This document shows, piece by piece, positions 24,029 through 32,243 of a DNA stretch of 64,000 nucleotides. Origin of the DNA: Pseudomonadota bacterium. GTDB taxonomy: Bacteria > Desulfobacterota > Desulfuromonadia > Geobacterales > Pseudopelobacteraceae. Position 1 is the first letter of the stretch; each line of letters opens with the position of its first letter. The DNA lies in contig JABBNX010000004.1 in assembly GCA_019352135.1 (NCBI GenBank), forward strand, positions 1-64,000. Reading direction: 5' to 3'. The notes under the pieces are model-generated. The model did no database searches and was not told where the DNA came from. It saw only the letters and a program-made list of their open reading frames with translations. Made by a program: the position numbers and the translations under genes.

Positions 24029-24849
24029 TGCTCATGTCGATTCCAATTGAAAATCTGTCATTACTGGGGGCTCTTGCTCCTCTTCGACAAAAAACTGACA
24101 GTAATGCCATTCAGAAGAATAATGGTTTTGCAGAAAAACTCGACAAGGCTCTCGGGAACGGTGACTCTTCCTCGTTCACCGCCGCTGATAATGCCAGGGA
24201 AGCGGCTGAATCTCTCACCCTGCAGATGCTGCAAAACACTCTTGCCCTGTCAGGTGATTCCACTTCAGAAAGCCAAACCAACTCACCCCCACTATCCTTT
24301 TCTTCAGCAAACGCATTTCTTCACGCCTACCGTGACAATCTTGCCGGGGGAGGTGACGCGGCGCCGACCTCTACTGCGCCCGTATCGTCACAGCTTCAGG
24401 ACTTAGCAGATGGTGCCCCGGTCGCTGCTCAAGCAACAGCACAAGATTCCTCACTCCACACTGGGACAGCTTGGCTTGATCCTGTTATTTCCAGGGCGTC
24501 ACAGAAATATGGTGTTGATGCCGGACTGATAAGAGCGGTGATAAAGGCTGAGAGCGACTTCAACCCTCAGGCTGTTTCGCCTGCCGGGGCCCGCGGGCTG
24601 ATGCAGCTTATGCCGGCTACTGCGCGTTCGCTTGGTGTGGCCGATTCATTCGACCCGGAGCAGAATGTTATGGGTGGTACCCGGTTCTTGAAAGATATGC
24701 TCCAGCGTTATGGCGGTAATGTTGACGCAGCCCTGGCGGCATACAACTGGGGTCCAGGTAACGTCGACAAACGTTCCGATCATCTGCCGCGCGAAACACG
24801 CGACTATCTGGCGCGTGTCAAACAGCTGTACGCTACATACAGTGTCTGA
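24028..24849 (+). CDS. Lytic murein transglycosylase (SLT domain), flagellar-type
   Basis: A 273-residue protein. Residues 1-145 are Ser/Ala/Gln-rich and of low complexity with no signal peptide; residues about 150-265 are the SLT domain with the catalytic Glu in IKAESDFNP, then GLMQLMPATA and AAYNWGPG. The lack of a signal peptide and the position beside a sigma-54 regulator and chemotaxis genes suggest export through a flagellar route, as for FlgJ-like enzymes that open the wall for the rod; this is inferred. An in-frame ATG at 24034 is a second possible start. Confidence 0.85.
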   Translation: MLMSIPIENLSLLGALAPLRQKTDSNAIQKNNGFAEKLDKALGNGDSSSFTAADNAREAAESLTLQMLQNTLALSGDSTSESQTNSPPLSFSSANAFLHAYRDNLAGGGDAAPTSTAPVSSQLQDLADGAPVAAQATAQDSSLHTGTAWLDPVISRASQKYGVDAGLIRAVIKAESDFNPQAVSPAGARGLMQLMPATARSLGVADSFDPEQNVMGGTRFLKDMLQRYGGNVDAALAAYNWGPGNVDKRSDHLPRETRDYLARVKQLYATYSV

Positions 24850-24960
24850 TTATTCCACGCTATAATTAAAGATGGCACGCAAAGCAACTACTCCCTTTCT
24901 GATTCAGGATGACCAGGGGTGATTGGGTGCCAGCCTTTCTATTTTCGATACGAGGCACAC

Positions 24961-27297
24961 ATGGCTCCACTCTATATTATCGGCACCGGACCCGGCACTG
25001 TCTGTCACCTTACCGATGCAGCCAAGGAGGCGCTTGCTGTCTCTGACATAATTATCGGGTATGATAATTATGTCGAACTGGTCCGGCCGTTGCTGGCGGG
25101 CAAACAGGTCATATCAACCGGTATGATGCAGGAAGTGCAACGCTGCCGTGAGGCCATTAACCTGGCGCGTACCGGAGAAGCGGTTGCACTTGTCTCAGGT
25201 GGCGATTCCGGAATTTACGGCATGGCCGGCCTGGTGCTGGAACTGGTTGAAATGGATGCCGGGGAGTATCCAAACGCGCCTCGCATTGATGTCCGGATAA
25301 TCCCGGGTATTTCCGCTGTTCAGGCTGCAGCTGCGCTGCTTGGCGCTCCACTGATGCATGATTTTGCGGTGATCTCGTTATCAGACCTGCTGACTCCGTG
25401 GGATCTGATTAAAACCAGATTAGAAGCGGCTGCTCGGGCTGACTTTGTCATCGCCATATACAATCCGCGCAGTAAAAGTCGCAGAACCCAGATACAGGAA
25501 GCACAGAACATCATCCTGGCGCATCGCCCCCCTGAAACCCCGGTTGGAATCGTCCGCAACGCCTGTCGTGAGGGGCAAACGGTTGCCGTTACTACTCTCG
25601 GGCAGATGTTCGACCATGAAATCGATATGACAAGTATTGTCTTGATCGGCAACGCCAGTACCTTCATCGATGCCGAGGGACGTATCGTAACGCCGCGAGG
25701 CTATGCTGCCAAATATGGTCAGGGTGCTGCTGTGGCTGAATCAGTTACAGGGCAGGAGCCGCTTTTGCACCCTGGAGCGGTCATGTTTTGCGGAACTGCC
25801 TCAGATGTCGGAAAATCGATTATCACATCCGGCTTTTGCCGTTGTCTGGTCAAGCGCGGGGTAGGTGTGGCTCCCTTCAAATCCCAGAATATGTCACTTA
25901 ATTCCTCTGTTACCCCTGAGGGAGGAGAGATAGGCCGCGCCCAGGCGGTTCAGGCTCAGGCGTGCAATATTGATCCTCATACCGACATGAATCCGGTTTT
26001 ACTTAAGCCGAATTCGGATATAGGGAGTCAAATTGTTGTTCAGGGGCGGCCTGTCGGCAATATGTCGGTAGCAGAATATGATGCCTACAAGCCGGCCGCA
26101 TTCAAAAAAATAGAGGAGAGTTTTGACCGGCTTCGTCATGCATATGAATTTATTGTTATTGAAGGAGCGGGAAGCATTTCGGAAATCAACCTGAAAAAGA
26201 ATGATATTGCCAACCTCAGGATTGCATTAATGGCGCGATGCCCGGTGATTCTGGTTGCCGACATCGATCGTGGCGGAGTTTTTGCCCAGATTATCGGTAC
26301 GATTGAACTGCTTGAACCGCGGGAACGCTCCTCTATTAAAGGGATAATTATCAATAAATTTCGCGGCGATGTCGATATTCTGAAGCCTGGTATCGACTTT
26401 ATTGAACAGCGTACCGGCGTGCCGGTACTGGGAGTCCTGCCCTGGTTTGCCGATTTGAACCTGCCTGCGGAAGACAGTGTCGCGCTTGGTCAATGTTCCA
26501 AAGCTGTCTGTAACGTGGCTGGCCTCAAAAAAATCCACATTGGTATCCTCAAGCTTCCGAGAATATCCAATTTTACTGATTTCGACCCGCTGCAGAACGA
26601 GCCGGATGTCCAACTCAGTTATGTCGAGATGCCGGATCAGCTGCAGGGTCTGGATATCCTGATTATTCCGGGCAGCAAATCAACCATAGCAGATCTGCAT
26701 TTCCTGATGGAGCGAGGTCTTTATGACGCCATACGCGACTTTAACGGACATATTGCCGGGATATGCGGTGGTTTCCAAATGCTGGGTACAGCGGTGCTTG
26801 ATCCAAACGGCGTTGAATCATCTGTCAAAGAGACCCACGGGCTAGATCTGCTTCCCTCCACAACGGTTCTGTTAATGGAAAAAGAGACTCACCAGGCGCT
26901 GGCGTATCTGGGTGAAGCGGGATTGACCGTCGCTCCAGAATGTAATGGAATTATGACCGGTTATGAAATTCATATGGGTTTGACGACTCTTGACAAGGGA
27001 TTGCGGCCATTCTCACGAATCTTCCGGCGCGGTACTGCCTCGGTTTCAATTGAAGACGGAGCTGTTTCGCACGATGGGAGGATCTTCGGCACCTATCTTC
27101 ATGGCCTTTTCGAAAACAACCGCTTCAGAGAAGTTTATCTGAACGGTATCCGTCTTGAAAAGGGGATGGCGCTCAGCAGCGGAGCACATAAACAGCCGCA
27201 ACCTGATCCGTTTGATCAACTGGCAGAGCAGTTTGGAAAATATCTTGATCTGCCGCGTATGCTGGCAATTTGTGGGCTGGGCAGTGACACCCCCTGA
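24961..27297 (+). CDS. Fused precorrin-3B C17-methyltransferase and cobyric acid synthase (CobJ-CobQ)
   Basis: A 778-residue protein with two B12 enzymes. Residues 1-245 are a SAM-dependent tetrapyrrole methylase of the CobJ/CbiH type (IGTGPGTVCHLTDAA, SGGDSGIYGMA, YNPRSKSRRTQI) that contracts the ring. After a linker, residues 275-778 are CobQ/CbiP: an N-terminal ATPase (FCGTASDVGKS, FKSQNMSLNSSV) and a class I glutamine amidotransferase with C602 in GICGGFQMLG, which amidates four side chains of the corrin ring. I choose the ATG at 24961; a GTG at 24919 is in frame but poorly supported. The fusion joins an early and a late step and is uncommon. It overlaps cbiB. Confidence 0.93.
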   Translation: MAPLYIIGTGPGTVCHLTDAAKEALAVSDIIIGYDNYVELVRPLLAGKQVISTGMMQEVQRCREAINLARTGEAVALVSGGDSGIYGMAGLVLELVEMDAGEYPNAPRIDVRIIPGISAVQAAAALLGAPLMHDFAVISLSDLLTPWDLIKTRLEAAARADFVIAIYNPRSKSRRTQIQEAQNIILAHRPPETPVGIVRNACREGQTVAVTTLGQMFDHEIDMTSIVLIGNASTFIDAEGRIVTPRGYAAKYGQGAAVAESVTGQEPLLHPGAVMFCGTASDVGKSIITSGFCRCLVKRGVGVAPFKSQNMSLNSSVTPEGGEIGRAQAVQAQACNIDPHTDMNPVLLKPNSDIGSQIVVQGRPVGNMSVAEYDAYKPAAFKKIEESFDRLRHAYEFIVIEGAGSISEINLKKNDIANLRIALMARCPVILVADIDRGGVFAQIIGTIELLEPRERSSIKGIIINKFRGDVDILKPGIDFIEQRTGVPVLGVLPWFADLNLPAEDSVALGQCSKAVCNVAGLKKIHIGILKLPRISNFTDFDPLQNEPDVQLSYVEMPDQLQGLDILIIPGSKSTIADLHFLMERGLYDAIRDFNGHIAGICGGFQMLGTAVLDPNGVESSVKETHGLDLLPSTTVLLMEKETHQALAYLGEAGLTVAPECNGIMTGYEIHMGLTTLDKGLRPFSRIFRRGTASVSIEDGAVSHDGRIFGTYLHGLFENNRFREVYLNGIRLEKGMALSSGAHKQPQPDPFDQLAEQFGKYLDLPRMLAICGLGSDTP

Positions 27298-28255
27298 TCC
27301 GCTTATCATCTTTTTGGCGCTTTTGCTTGACCTGATAATCGGCGACCCCCACTGGCTGCCGCACCCGGTCGTTGCCATCGGGCGTTTGATACATGTGCTT
27401 GATAGAGGGTTGCGGTGCGACTGGCTTAATGAACGTCTGGCAGGAATACTGCTGCTGCTTCTGGTGGTGGTTTGCTCTGCCGGCACCACCTGGCTTCTGC
27501 TGGACGTGCTCAACACGTTGCTGCCGTTGGCAGGCTGTATTGCTGCCGTTCTGGTCTCTTCAACCTGCCTGGCCACCCGTTCTCTTCACAAAGAGTCGGC
27601 CCGCGTTGCCACTGCGCTGCTTGCCGGCAACCTGCCGCTGGCCCGCCGCTATCTCTCCTTTATCGTGGGGCGAGACACTGAGCAGCTTGAAGAAGCGGAA
27701 ATATGGCGCGCAGTGGTGGAAACTGTTGCTGAAAATACCTCCGATGGCATTATTGCTCCGCTCTTCTGGCTGACGATCGGAGGGCCGGTTACCGCGATGG
27801 CGTATAAGGGCGTCAGCACCCTGGACTCAATGGTCGGTTATCGGGATCAGCGTTATCTGCAATTTGGGTGGGCGTCGGCACGGATGGATGACCTGCTGAA
27901 CTATATTCCGGCCCGCCTCACTGCATTGCTTCTGGTAGTTGCGGCGCCGATGGCTGGCTGTTCGACTTCAGATGCCCTGCGGATAACGGTCCGGGATCGT
28001 CTGAAGCACCCCTCGCCCAACAGCGGGCACCCGGAAGCGGCCGCAGCCGGCGCCTTGGGCGTGCAATTGGGAGGGGCGGCCAGCTACAGAGGTGTTTCGT
28101 CATGGAAAGAGTATATTGGCGATCAACTGCAGCCGCTTGACGAACGTGCTTACCGCCGCATGATACGATTAATGTATATTTCAACCCTGCTGATGGCCGT
28201 TGTCTGTATAGTTACAGCCTTTTGCCTGAAAGGATCACGTGTCCCATTCATATGA
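27284..28255 (+). CDS. cbiB: Adenosylcobinamide-phosphate synthase CbiB/CobD-type
   Basis: A 323-residue membrane enzyme that attaches aminopropanol (phosphate) to adenosylcobyric acid. It starts with a membrane segment (LIIFLALLLDLIIGDPHWLPHPV, the family signature), and carries ETVAENTSDGIIAPLFW, MAYKGVSTLDSMVGY and the NSGHPEAAAAGALGV stretch. I start at the GTG at 27284, which overlaps the upstream gene by 14 bases; another GTG lies 12 bases earlier. Its end overlaps the next gene by 17 bases, so the three B12 genes are translated together. Confidence 0.93.
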   Translation: MTPPDPLIIFLALLLDLIIGDPHWLPHPVVAIGRLIHVLDRGLRCDWLNERLAGILLLLLVVVCSAGTTWLLLDVLNTLLPLAGCIAAVLVSSTCLATRSLHKESARVATALLAGNLPLARRYLSFIVGRDTEQLEEAEIWRAVVETVAENTSDGIIAPLFWLTIGGPVTAMAYKGVSTLDSMVGYRDQRYLQFGWASARMDDLLNYIPARLTALLLVVAAPMAGCSTSDALRITVRDRLKHPSPNSGHPEAAAAGALGVQLGGAASYRGVSSWKEYIGDQLQPLDERAYRRMIRLMYISTLLMAVVCIVTAFCLKGSRVPFI

Positions 28256-29315
28256 TCATGGCGGTAATATCTTCACCGTTGCCAGAACGCTTGGCGTTGT
28301 ACCTGACCAGATACTGGATTTTTCTGCCAGCATAAATCCGCTTGGCATGTCATTACTGGTGCGCACGGCGTTGATCTGCTCACTCGACATCCTGGGCCAT
28401 TACCCTGATACCAGCCACAAGGAATTGAAGCAGTCACTTGCACAATTCCATGGTCTTTCCCCCGCTCACTTTACGATTGCCAACGGCTCGACCGAGCTGA
28501 TTTACAATCTGCCCGCCATGCTTTCCGGCAAAAAAGCGCTGATCATCTCCCCATCGTTCAGCGAATATGTTCGTGCGCTTAATCAACATCATTGGGAAAC
28601 TCAGCATTTTATCCTGACGCCAGAAAGTAATTTTTCTATCGATACTGAAAAGTTGGAACGGGCTCTGGCGGATGGTGTGGATGCTCTTTTTATCTGCAAT
28701 CCCGGGAATCCCAACGGAACACTCTATCCGCATCGGGTGATAGAAAATATCTACCGCCTCTGTCTGGCGGCTGGTACTTTTCTGGTGTTGGACGAGGCAT
28801 TTATGGATTTTTGCGAGGAAGCCTCGTCCAAACGGATGATCATTCAGAGCGACAATGCTATCGTACTGCGCTCGATGACAAAATTCTTTGGCATCCCCGG
28901 CCTGCGTCTCGGTTATGCCATCAGCAATACCACCCTCGCAGAACGACTCGATTCGATGGGTGGCCCCTGGAGTGTTAATTCGCTTGCTTTGGTCGCAGGG
29001 ACAGCGGCACTGCAGGATGTTCAGCATAATCAGGAGAGTCTGGAGTTTATCCGGCAGGAACGGCGCACTCTTATTGAGCGCCTGGAACAGTTTTCACAGC
29101 TCAAGGTGTATCCTTCGAGCGCAAATTATTTGCTGGTGGAAATCAAAGAGGGCACGAACTCCCATGAACTTAAAGAGCGTCTGTTGCCTCACCGGATTAT
29201 GGTGCGTGATTGCGCCAGTTTCATGGGACTTTCCGGGCAATTTTTCCGGCTTGCGGTTCGTACCGGCGCTGAGAACAATCGGTTGCTGGAATGTCTTGCC
29301 AGAATACTAAAATAA
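28239..29315 (+). CDS. cobD: Threonine-phosphate decarboxylase CobD
   Basis: A 358-residue PLP enzyme of the aspartate aminotransferase fold that makes (R)-1-amino-2-propanol phosphate for the B12 nucleotide loop. It opens MSHSYDHGGNIF, typical of CobD rather than HisC, has FSASINPLG, NPGNPNGTL and the PLP lysine K215 in SMTKFFGIPG. It starts at a GTG that overlaps cbiB, so its product is used together with CbiB. The gene converges on glgC. An alternative (histidinol-phosphate aminotransferase) is unlikely given the context. Confidence 0.92.
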   Translation: MSHSYDHGGNIFTVARTLGVVPDQILDFSASINPLGMSLLVRTALICSLDILGHYPDTSHKELKQSLAQFHGLSPAHFTIANGSTELIYNLPAMLSGKKALIISPSFSEYVRALNQHHWETQHFILTPESNFSIDTEKLERALADGVDALFICNPGNPNGTLYPHRVIENIYRLCLAAGTFLVLDEAFMDFCEEASSKRMIIQSDNAIVLRSMTKFFGIPGLRLGYAISNTTLAERLDSMGGPWSVNSLALVAGTAALQDVQHNQESLEFIRQERRTLIERLEQFSQLKVYPSSANYLLVEIKEGTNSHELKERLLPHRIMVRDCASFMGLSGQFFRLAVRTGAENNRLLECLARILK

Positions 29316-29350
29316 AAAAATGTTGGTACGTATGCCGCTCTAAGCCGATT

Positions 29351-30592
29351 TTACTTGTCCTTCCGCGGCACAACAACAATGCCGGATTCGGTGACAGTAT
29401 AGCCGTTGCTCAGGTCGGAAACCCTGTCATGACCGATTGTAGCGCCATCCGGAATGACTACCCCCTTGTCGATAATCGCCCGTTTGATCTTGACGTGCCG
29501 TCCGATGGTCACATTTTCAAACAGGATGGAATCTTCTACGAGACTGTAGCTGTTCACCTTGCAAAGCGGACCGAGTATGGAACGCCTCACGGTGCTGCCG
29601 CTGGTGATACAGCCGGCACTGACATATGAATCGATGTTAACGCCCCGGCGGTCATCGTCGTCGAATACCGTTTTGGCAGGGGGGTAATTTCCCTGGTTCG
29701 TCAGAATCGGCCACTTGTAGTTATACAGATTCAATTGCGGTGATATATTGATCAGATCCATATTTGCGTCGTAGTATGAATCGATTGTGCCGACATCCTT
29801 CCAGTATCCACGCTCTTCGGCCTTCATACCGGGAATCAGGTTGTCATTGAAATTGTAGGCATATACCTTGTCACCGCTTTCCAGCATCATCGGAATCACA
29901 TGCTTGCCGAAATCAAGATCCTCATAGTGCTTTTTCCCTTCCAATAACACTTCGATCAGTTTCTTGGTGGAAAATATGTAATTTCCCATTGAGGCGAAAC
30001 AGGTGTTTCGCCCCGGAATGGTTTCCGGATCTGCCGGTTTTTCATTAAAAGCGGTTACCCACGAATCATCATCGACGGAAAATACTCCGAAGCGGCTGGC
30101 ATCATCGACGGAAACCTCCAAAGCGGCAATGGTGATGTCCGCCCGGTTCATGCGGTGTGCGTTGATCATCTGGGTGATATCCATCTTGTAGATATGGTCG
30201 CCGCCGAAGATCGCCACATAATCTGCATCAGAGGATTCCACGAAGCGCAGATACTGAAGAATCGCATCGGCGGTGCCCTTGAACCACTCTTCGTTCTCGC
30301 TGCTCGTTTCCGGAGAAATTGCCACATAAAATTCGCCCAGGCCGGTCCACTTTCCCCAGGATTCTCGGATATGCTTGTTCAGGGAATAGGCACGATACTG
30401 CGTCAAAATATAAACCTTTTTTATGCCGGAGTTGAACAGGTTGCTCAATACAAAATCAATAATTTTGTATTTACCGCCAAAAGAAACACCCGGTTTGGCA
30501 CGACGCAGCGTCAGCGGACTGAGGCGCTCACCTTTGCCACCTGCCAGAACCATGGCTATGGTGTTTTTGCCGACATTGTCCATGGAATACAT
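29351..30592 (-). CDS. glgC: Glucose-1-phosphate adenylyltransferase GlgC
   Basis: Makes ADP-glucose, the first step of glycogen synthesis. The 413-residue protein has the nucleotidyltransferase start MVLAGGKGERLSPLT, the RAKPGVSFGGKYKIIDF block that binds substrate and activator, GDHIYKMD and FNEKPA, and a C-terminal left-handed beta-helix (GCITSGSTVRRSILG). I choose the ATG at 30592, with agggggt in front. It stands alone on the minus strand between cobD and murI, without other glycogen genes nearby. Confidence 0.95.
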   Translation of the reverse strand: MYSMDNVGKNTIAMVLAGGKGERLSPLTLRRAKPGVSFGGKYKIIDFVLSNLFNSGIKKVYILTQYRAYSLNKHIRESWGKWTGLGEFYVAISPETSSENEEWFKGTADAILQYLRFVESSDADYVAIFGGDHIYKMDITQMINAHRMNRADITIAALEVSVDDASRFGVFSVDDDSWVTAFNEKPADPETIPGRNTCFASMGNYIFSTKKLIEVLLEGKKHYEDLDFGKHVIPMMLESGDKVYAYNFNDNLIPGMKAEERGYWKDVGTIDSYYDANMDLINISPQLNLYNYKWPILTNQGNYPPAKTVFDDDDRRGVNIDSYVSAGCITSGSTVRRSILGPLCKVNSYSLVEDSILFENVTIGRHVKIKRAIIDKGVVIPDGATIGHDRVSDLSNGYTVTESGIVVVPRKDK

Positions 30593-30805
30593 ACACACCC
30601 CCTGATTATGACTTTGAACGGGGTAACTCTACCGTATTGCTGCGCGCTTGAATATAAAAAAAATGCAATTTTTATTGATCGTTTACAGTGTGTCATACGG
30701 AAAAACTTCCGCATGCGATTGTTGTAAATGGCTTGCCTGAATGATATCAAAAAGTATATGATTCGCTGTTATTGAAAATATATGGATATACGAGGTGATG
30801 TTGTT

Positions 30806-31624
30806 GTGACGTGGAAATCTATCGGCATATTTGATTCCGGCGTGGGGGGGTTGACCGTTTTACGCGAAATAATGCAGGTTCTTCCCCAGGAGGATACGCT
30901 CTATTTCGGCGATACCGCCCGTGTGCCGTATGGTACCAAGTCTCCTGAAACGGTAACGCGCTATGCCGGCGAGATTGCGTCATTCCTGATCAAACGGGAT
31001 ATCAAGCTGCTGGTAGTAGCCTGTAATACCGCTTCGGCAGTGGCGTTGCCTACTCTCAAACGTCAGTTGTCGATTCCGGTCGTTGGCGTCATCGAACCGG
31101 GCGCCCGCCGGGCGGTTGAGGTGACCCGCTCCGGGCGGATCGGTGTCATCGGCACTGCCGGTACCATCCGCAGCAGTGCATACACCCGGGCGATCAAGCG
31201 CCTGAAGCCGGATGCCGAAGTTCTGACCCGTGCCTGCCCGCTGTTTGTCCCTTTGGCCGAGGAGGGGTGGGTAGACAACCAGATTGCCCGGTTGACGGCA
31301 CAAACCTATCTTCAGGAATTGAAAGAATCGGCAGTCGATACGCTGGTGCTTGGATGTACCCACTATCCGCTGCTCAAGGCGATGATAGCGGATGTCATGG
31401 GGCCGGGTGTCGTGCTGGTAGACTCTGCTGAGGAGACAGCCAGAACGGTAGCTGCTATTCTGGCGGACAAAAAGTTGCTCCGCCCTCCAGCTGAAAAAGG
31501 CAACCATAACTATTATGTCAGTGATATTCCTGCCGGTTTTGTCCGGGTTGGTAATCGTTTCCTCGGTGATAAACTGGGAGACGTATTCCAGGTAAGTCTT
31601 GATGAAGAAGAGGGAGTCATCTGA
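30806..31624 (+). CDS. murI: Glutamate racemase MurI
   Basis: Makes D-glutamate for peptidoglycan. The 272-residue protein has FDSGVGGLTVLREI, the first catalytic Cys in VACNTASAVAL and the second in LGCTHYPLL, and GDTARVPYG. I start at the GTG at 30806, 8 bases after gaggtg; the ATG at 30782 is in frame and possible. Its stop overlaps the next start (TGATG), so it is coupled to a GerMN protein. Confidence 0.94.
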   Translation: MTWKSIGIFDSGVGGLTVLREIMQVLPQEDTLYFGDTARVPYGTKSPETVTRYAGEIASFLIKRDIKLLVVACNTASAVALPTLKRQLSIPVVGVIEPGARRAVEVTRSGRIGVIGTAGTIRSSAYTRAIKRLKPDAEVLTRACPLFVPLAEEGWVDNQIARLTAQTYLQELKESAVDTLVLGCTHYPLLKAMIADVMGPGVVLVDSAEETARTVAAILADKKLLRPPAEKGNHNYYVSDIPAGFVRVGNRFLGDKLGDVFQVSLDEEEGVI

Positions 31625-32229
31625 TGTCAACTCACCCGCGAAAAAAAGTCACAATCAGCCTCTTGATACCATTTCTGGTGTTTATACTGTTTTTCAGCAC
31701 CATGATCTGGCAAAAATATCGTTCCAGTCATGAAGTGCCGGTTACACCTCCACAGCAGAACGCAGAGAGCTACCGGTCAATCACTCTCTTTTTTGTTTCC
31801 GACGGGACACGGCTGGCGCGTGAAGCGCGGAAGATTGACCCGTGTGATAACGATACCGCCTGTCTGAAAAGAGTCCTTGACGAGTTGCTGAATGGCCCGG
31901 TTGGCGAATTCGAGGAAGCGGTACCGGAGGGGACAGTGGTTGAATCCGTACGCATGGAAGGGAATGTGGCGACGATTGAATTTAATCATATGTTTTCCGA
32001 TGCCATGCTGTCCGGAAGTTCAGCAGAGATGCTGGCCGTCTATGCCGTGGTTGATACGGTTACCGTTAATTTCCCACAGATACAAAAGGTTAAAATAGAT
32101 ATTGACGGCACCAAAGAGGTCGTCCTGCACCATCTTGATCTGTCTGAGCCGTTGTTGCCGGACTATTCGCTGGAGCAGGTTCCTTCACCGGATTCCGGGG
32201 ATACTCCGTCCGGGGTGACGACTAAATGA
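31624..32229 (+). CDS. GerMN-domain protein, membrane-anchored
   Basis: A 201-residue protein with one N-terminal membrane segment (ISLLIPFLVFILFFSTMIW) and a GerMN domain from about residue 50 to 175 (YRSITLFFVSDGTRLAREARK, then ELLNGPV and SVRMEGNVATIEFNHMF). GerMN proteins are named from Bacillus sporulation and germination but occur widely in non-spore-formers, where the job is unknown; envelope or cell-wall binding is the usual guess. It is coupled to murI, which suits a wall-related role. It contains a Cys pair (DPCDNDTACL). Confidence 0.88.
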   Translation: MSTHPRKKVTISLLIPFLVFILFFSTMIWQKYRSSHEVPVTPPQQNAESYRSITLFFVSDGTRLAREARKIDPCDNDTACLKRVLDELLNGPVGEFEEAVPEGTVVESVRMEGNVATIEFNHMFSDAMLSGSSAEMLAVYAVVDTVTVNFPQIQKVKIDIDGTKEVVLHHLDLSEPLLPDYSLEQVPSPDSGDTPSGVTTK

Positions 32230-32243
32230 AAGGGAATGCCCAC

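Noticed and set aside
24850-24960. Cobalamin riboswitch before the cobJ-cobQ gene
   Set aside because: I looked for a B12 box here and before cbiQ and metH and found none.
28239-29315. Histidinol-phosphate aminotransferase
   Set aside because: The SYDHGGN opening and the overlap with cbiB point to CobD; no other his gene is near.
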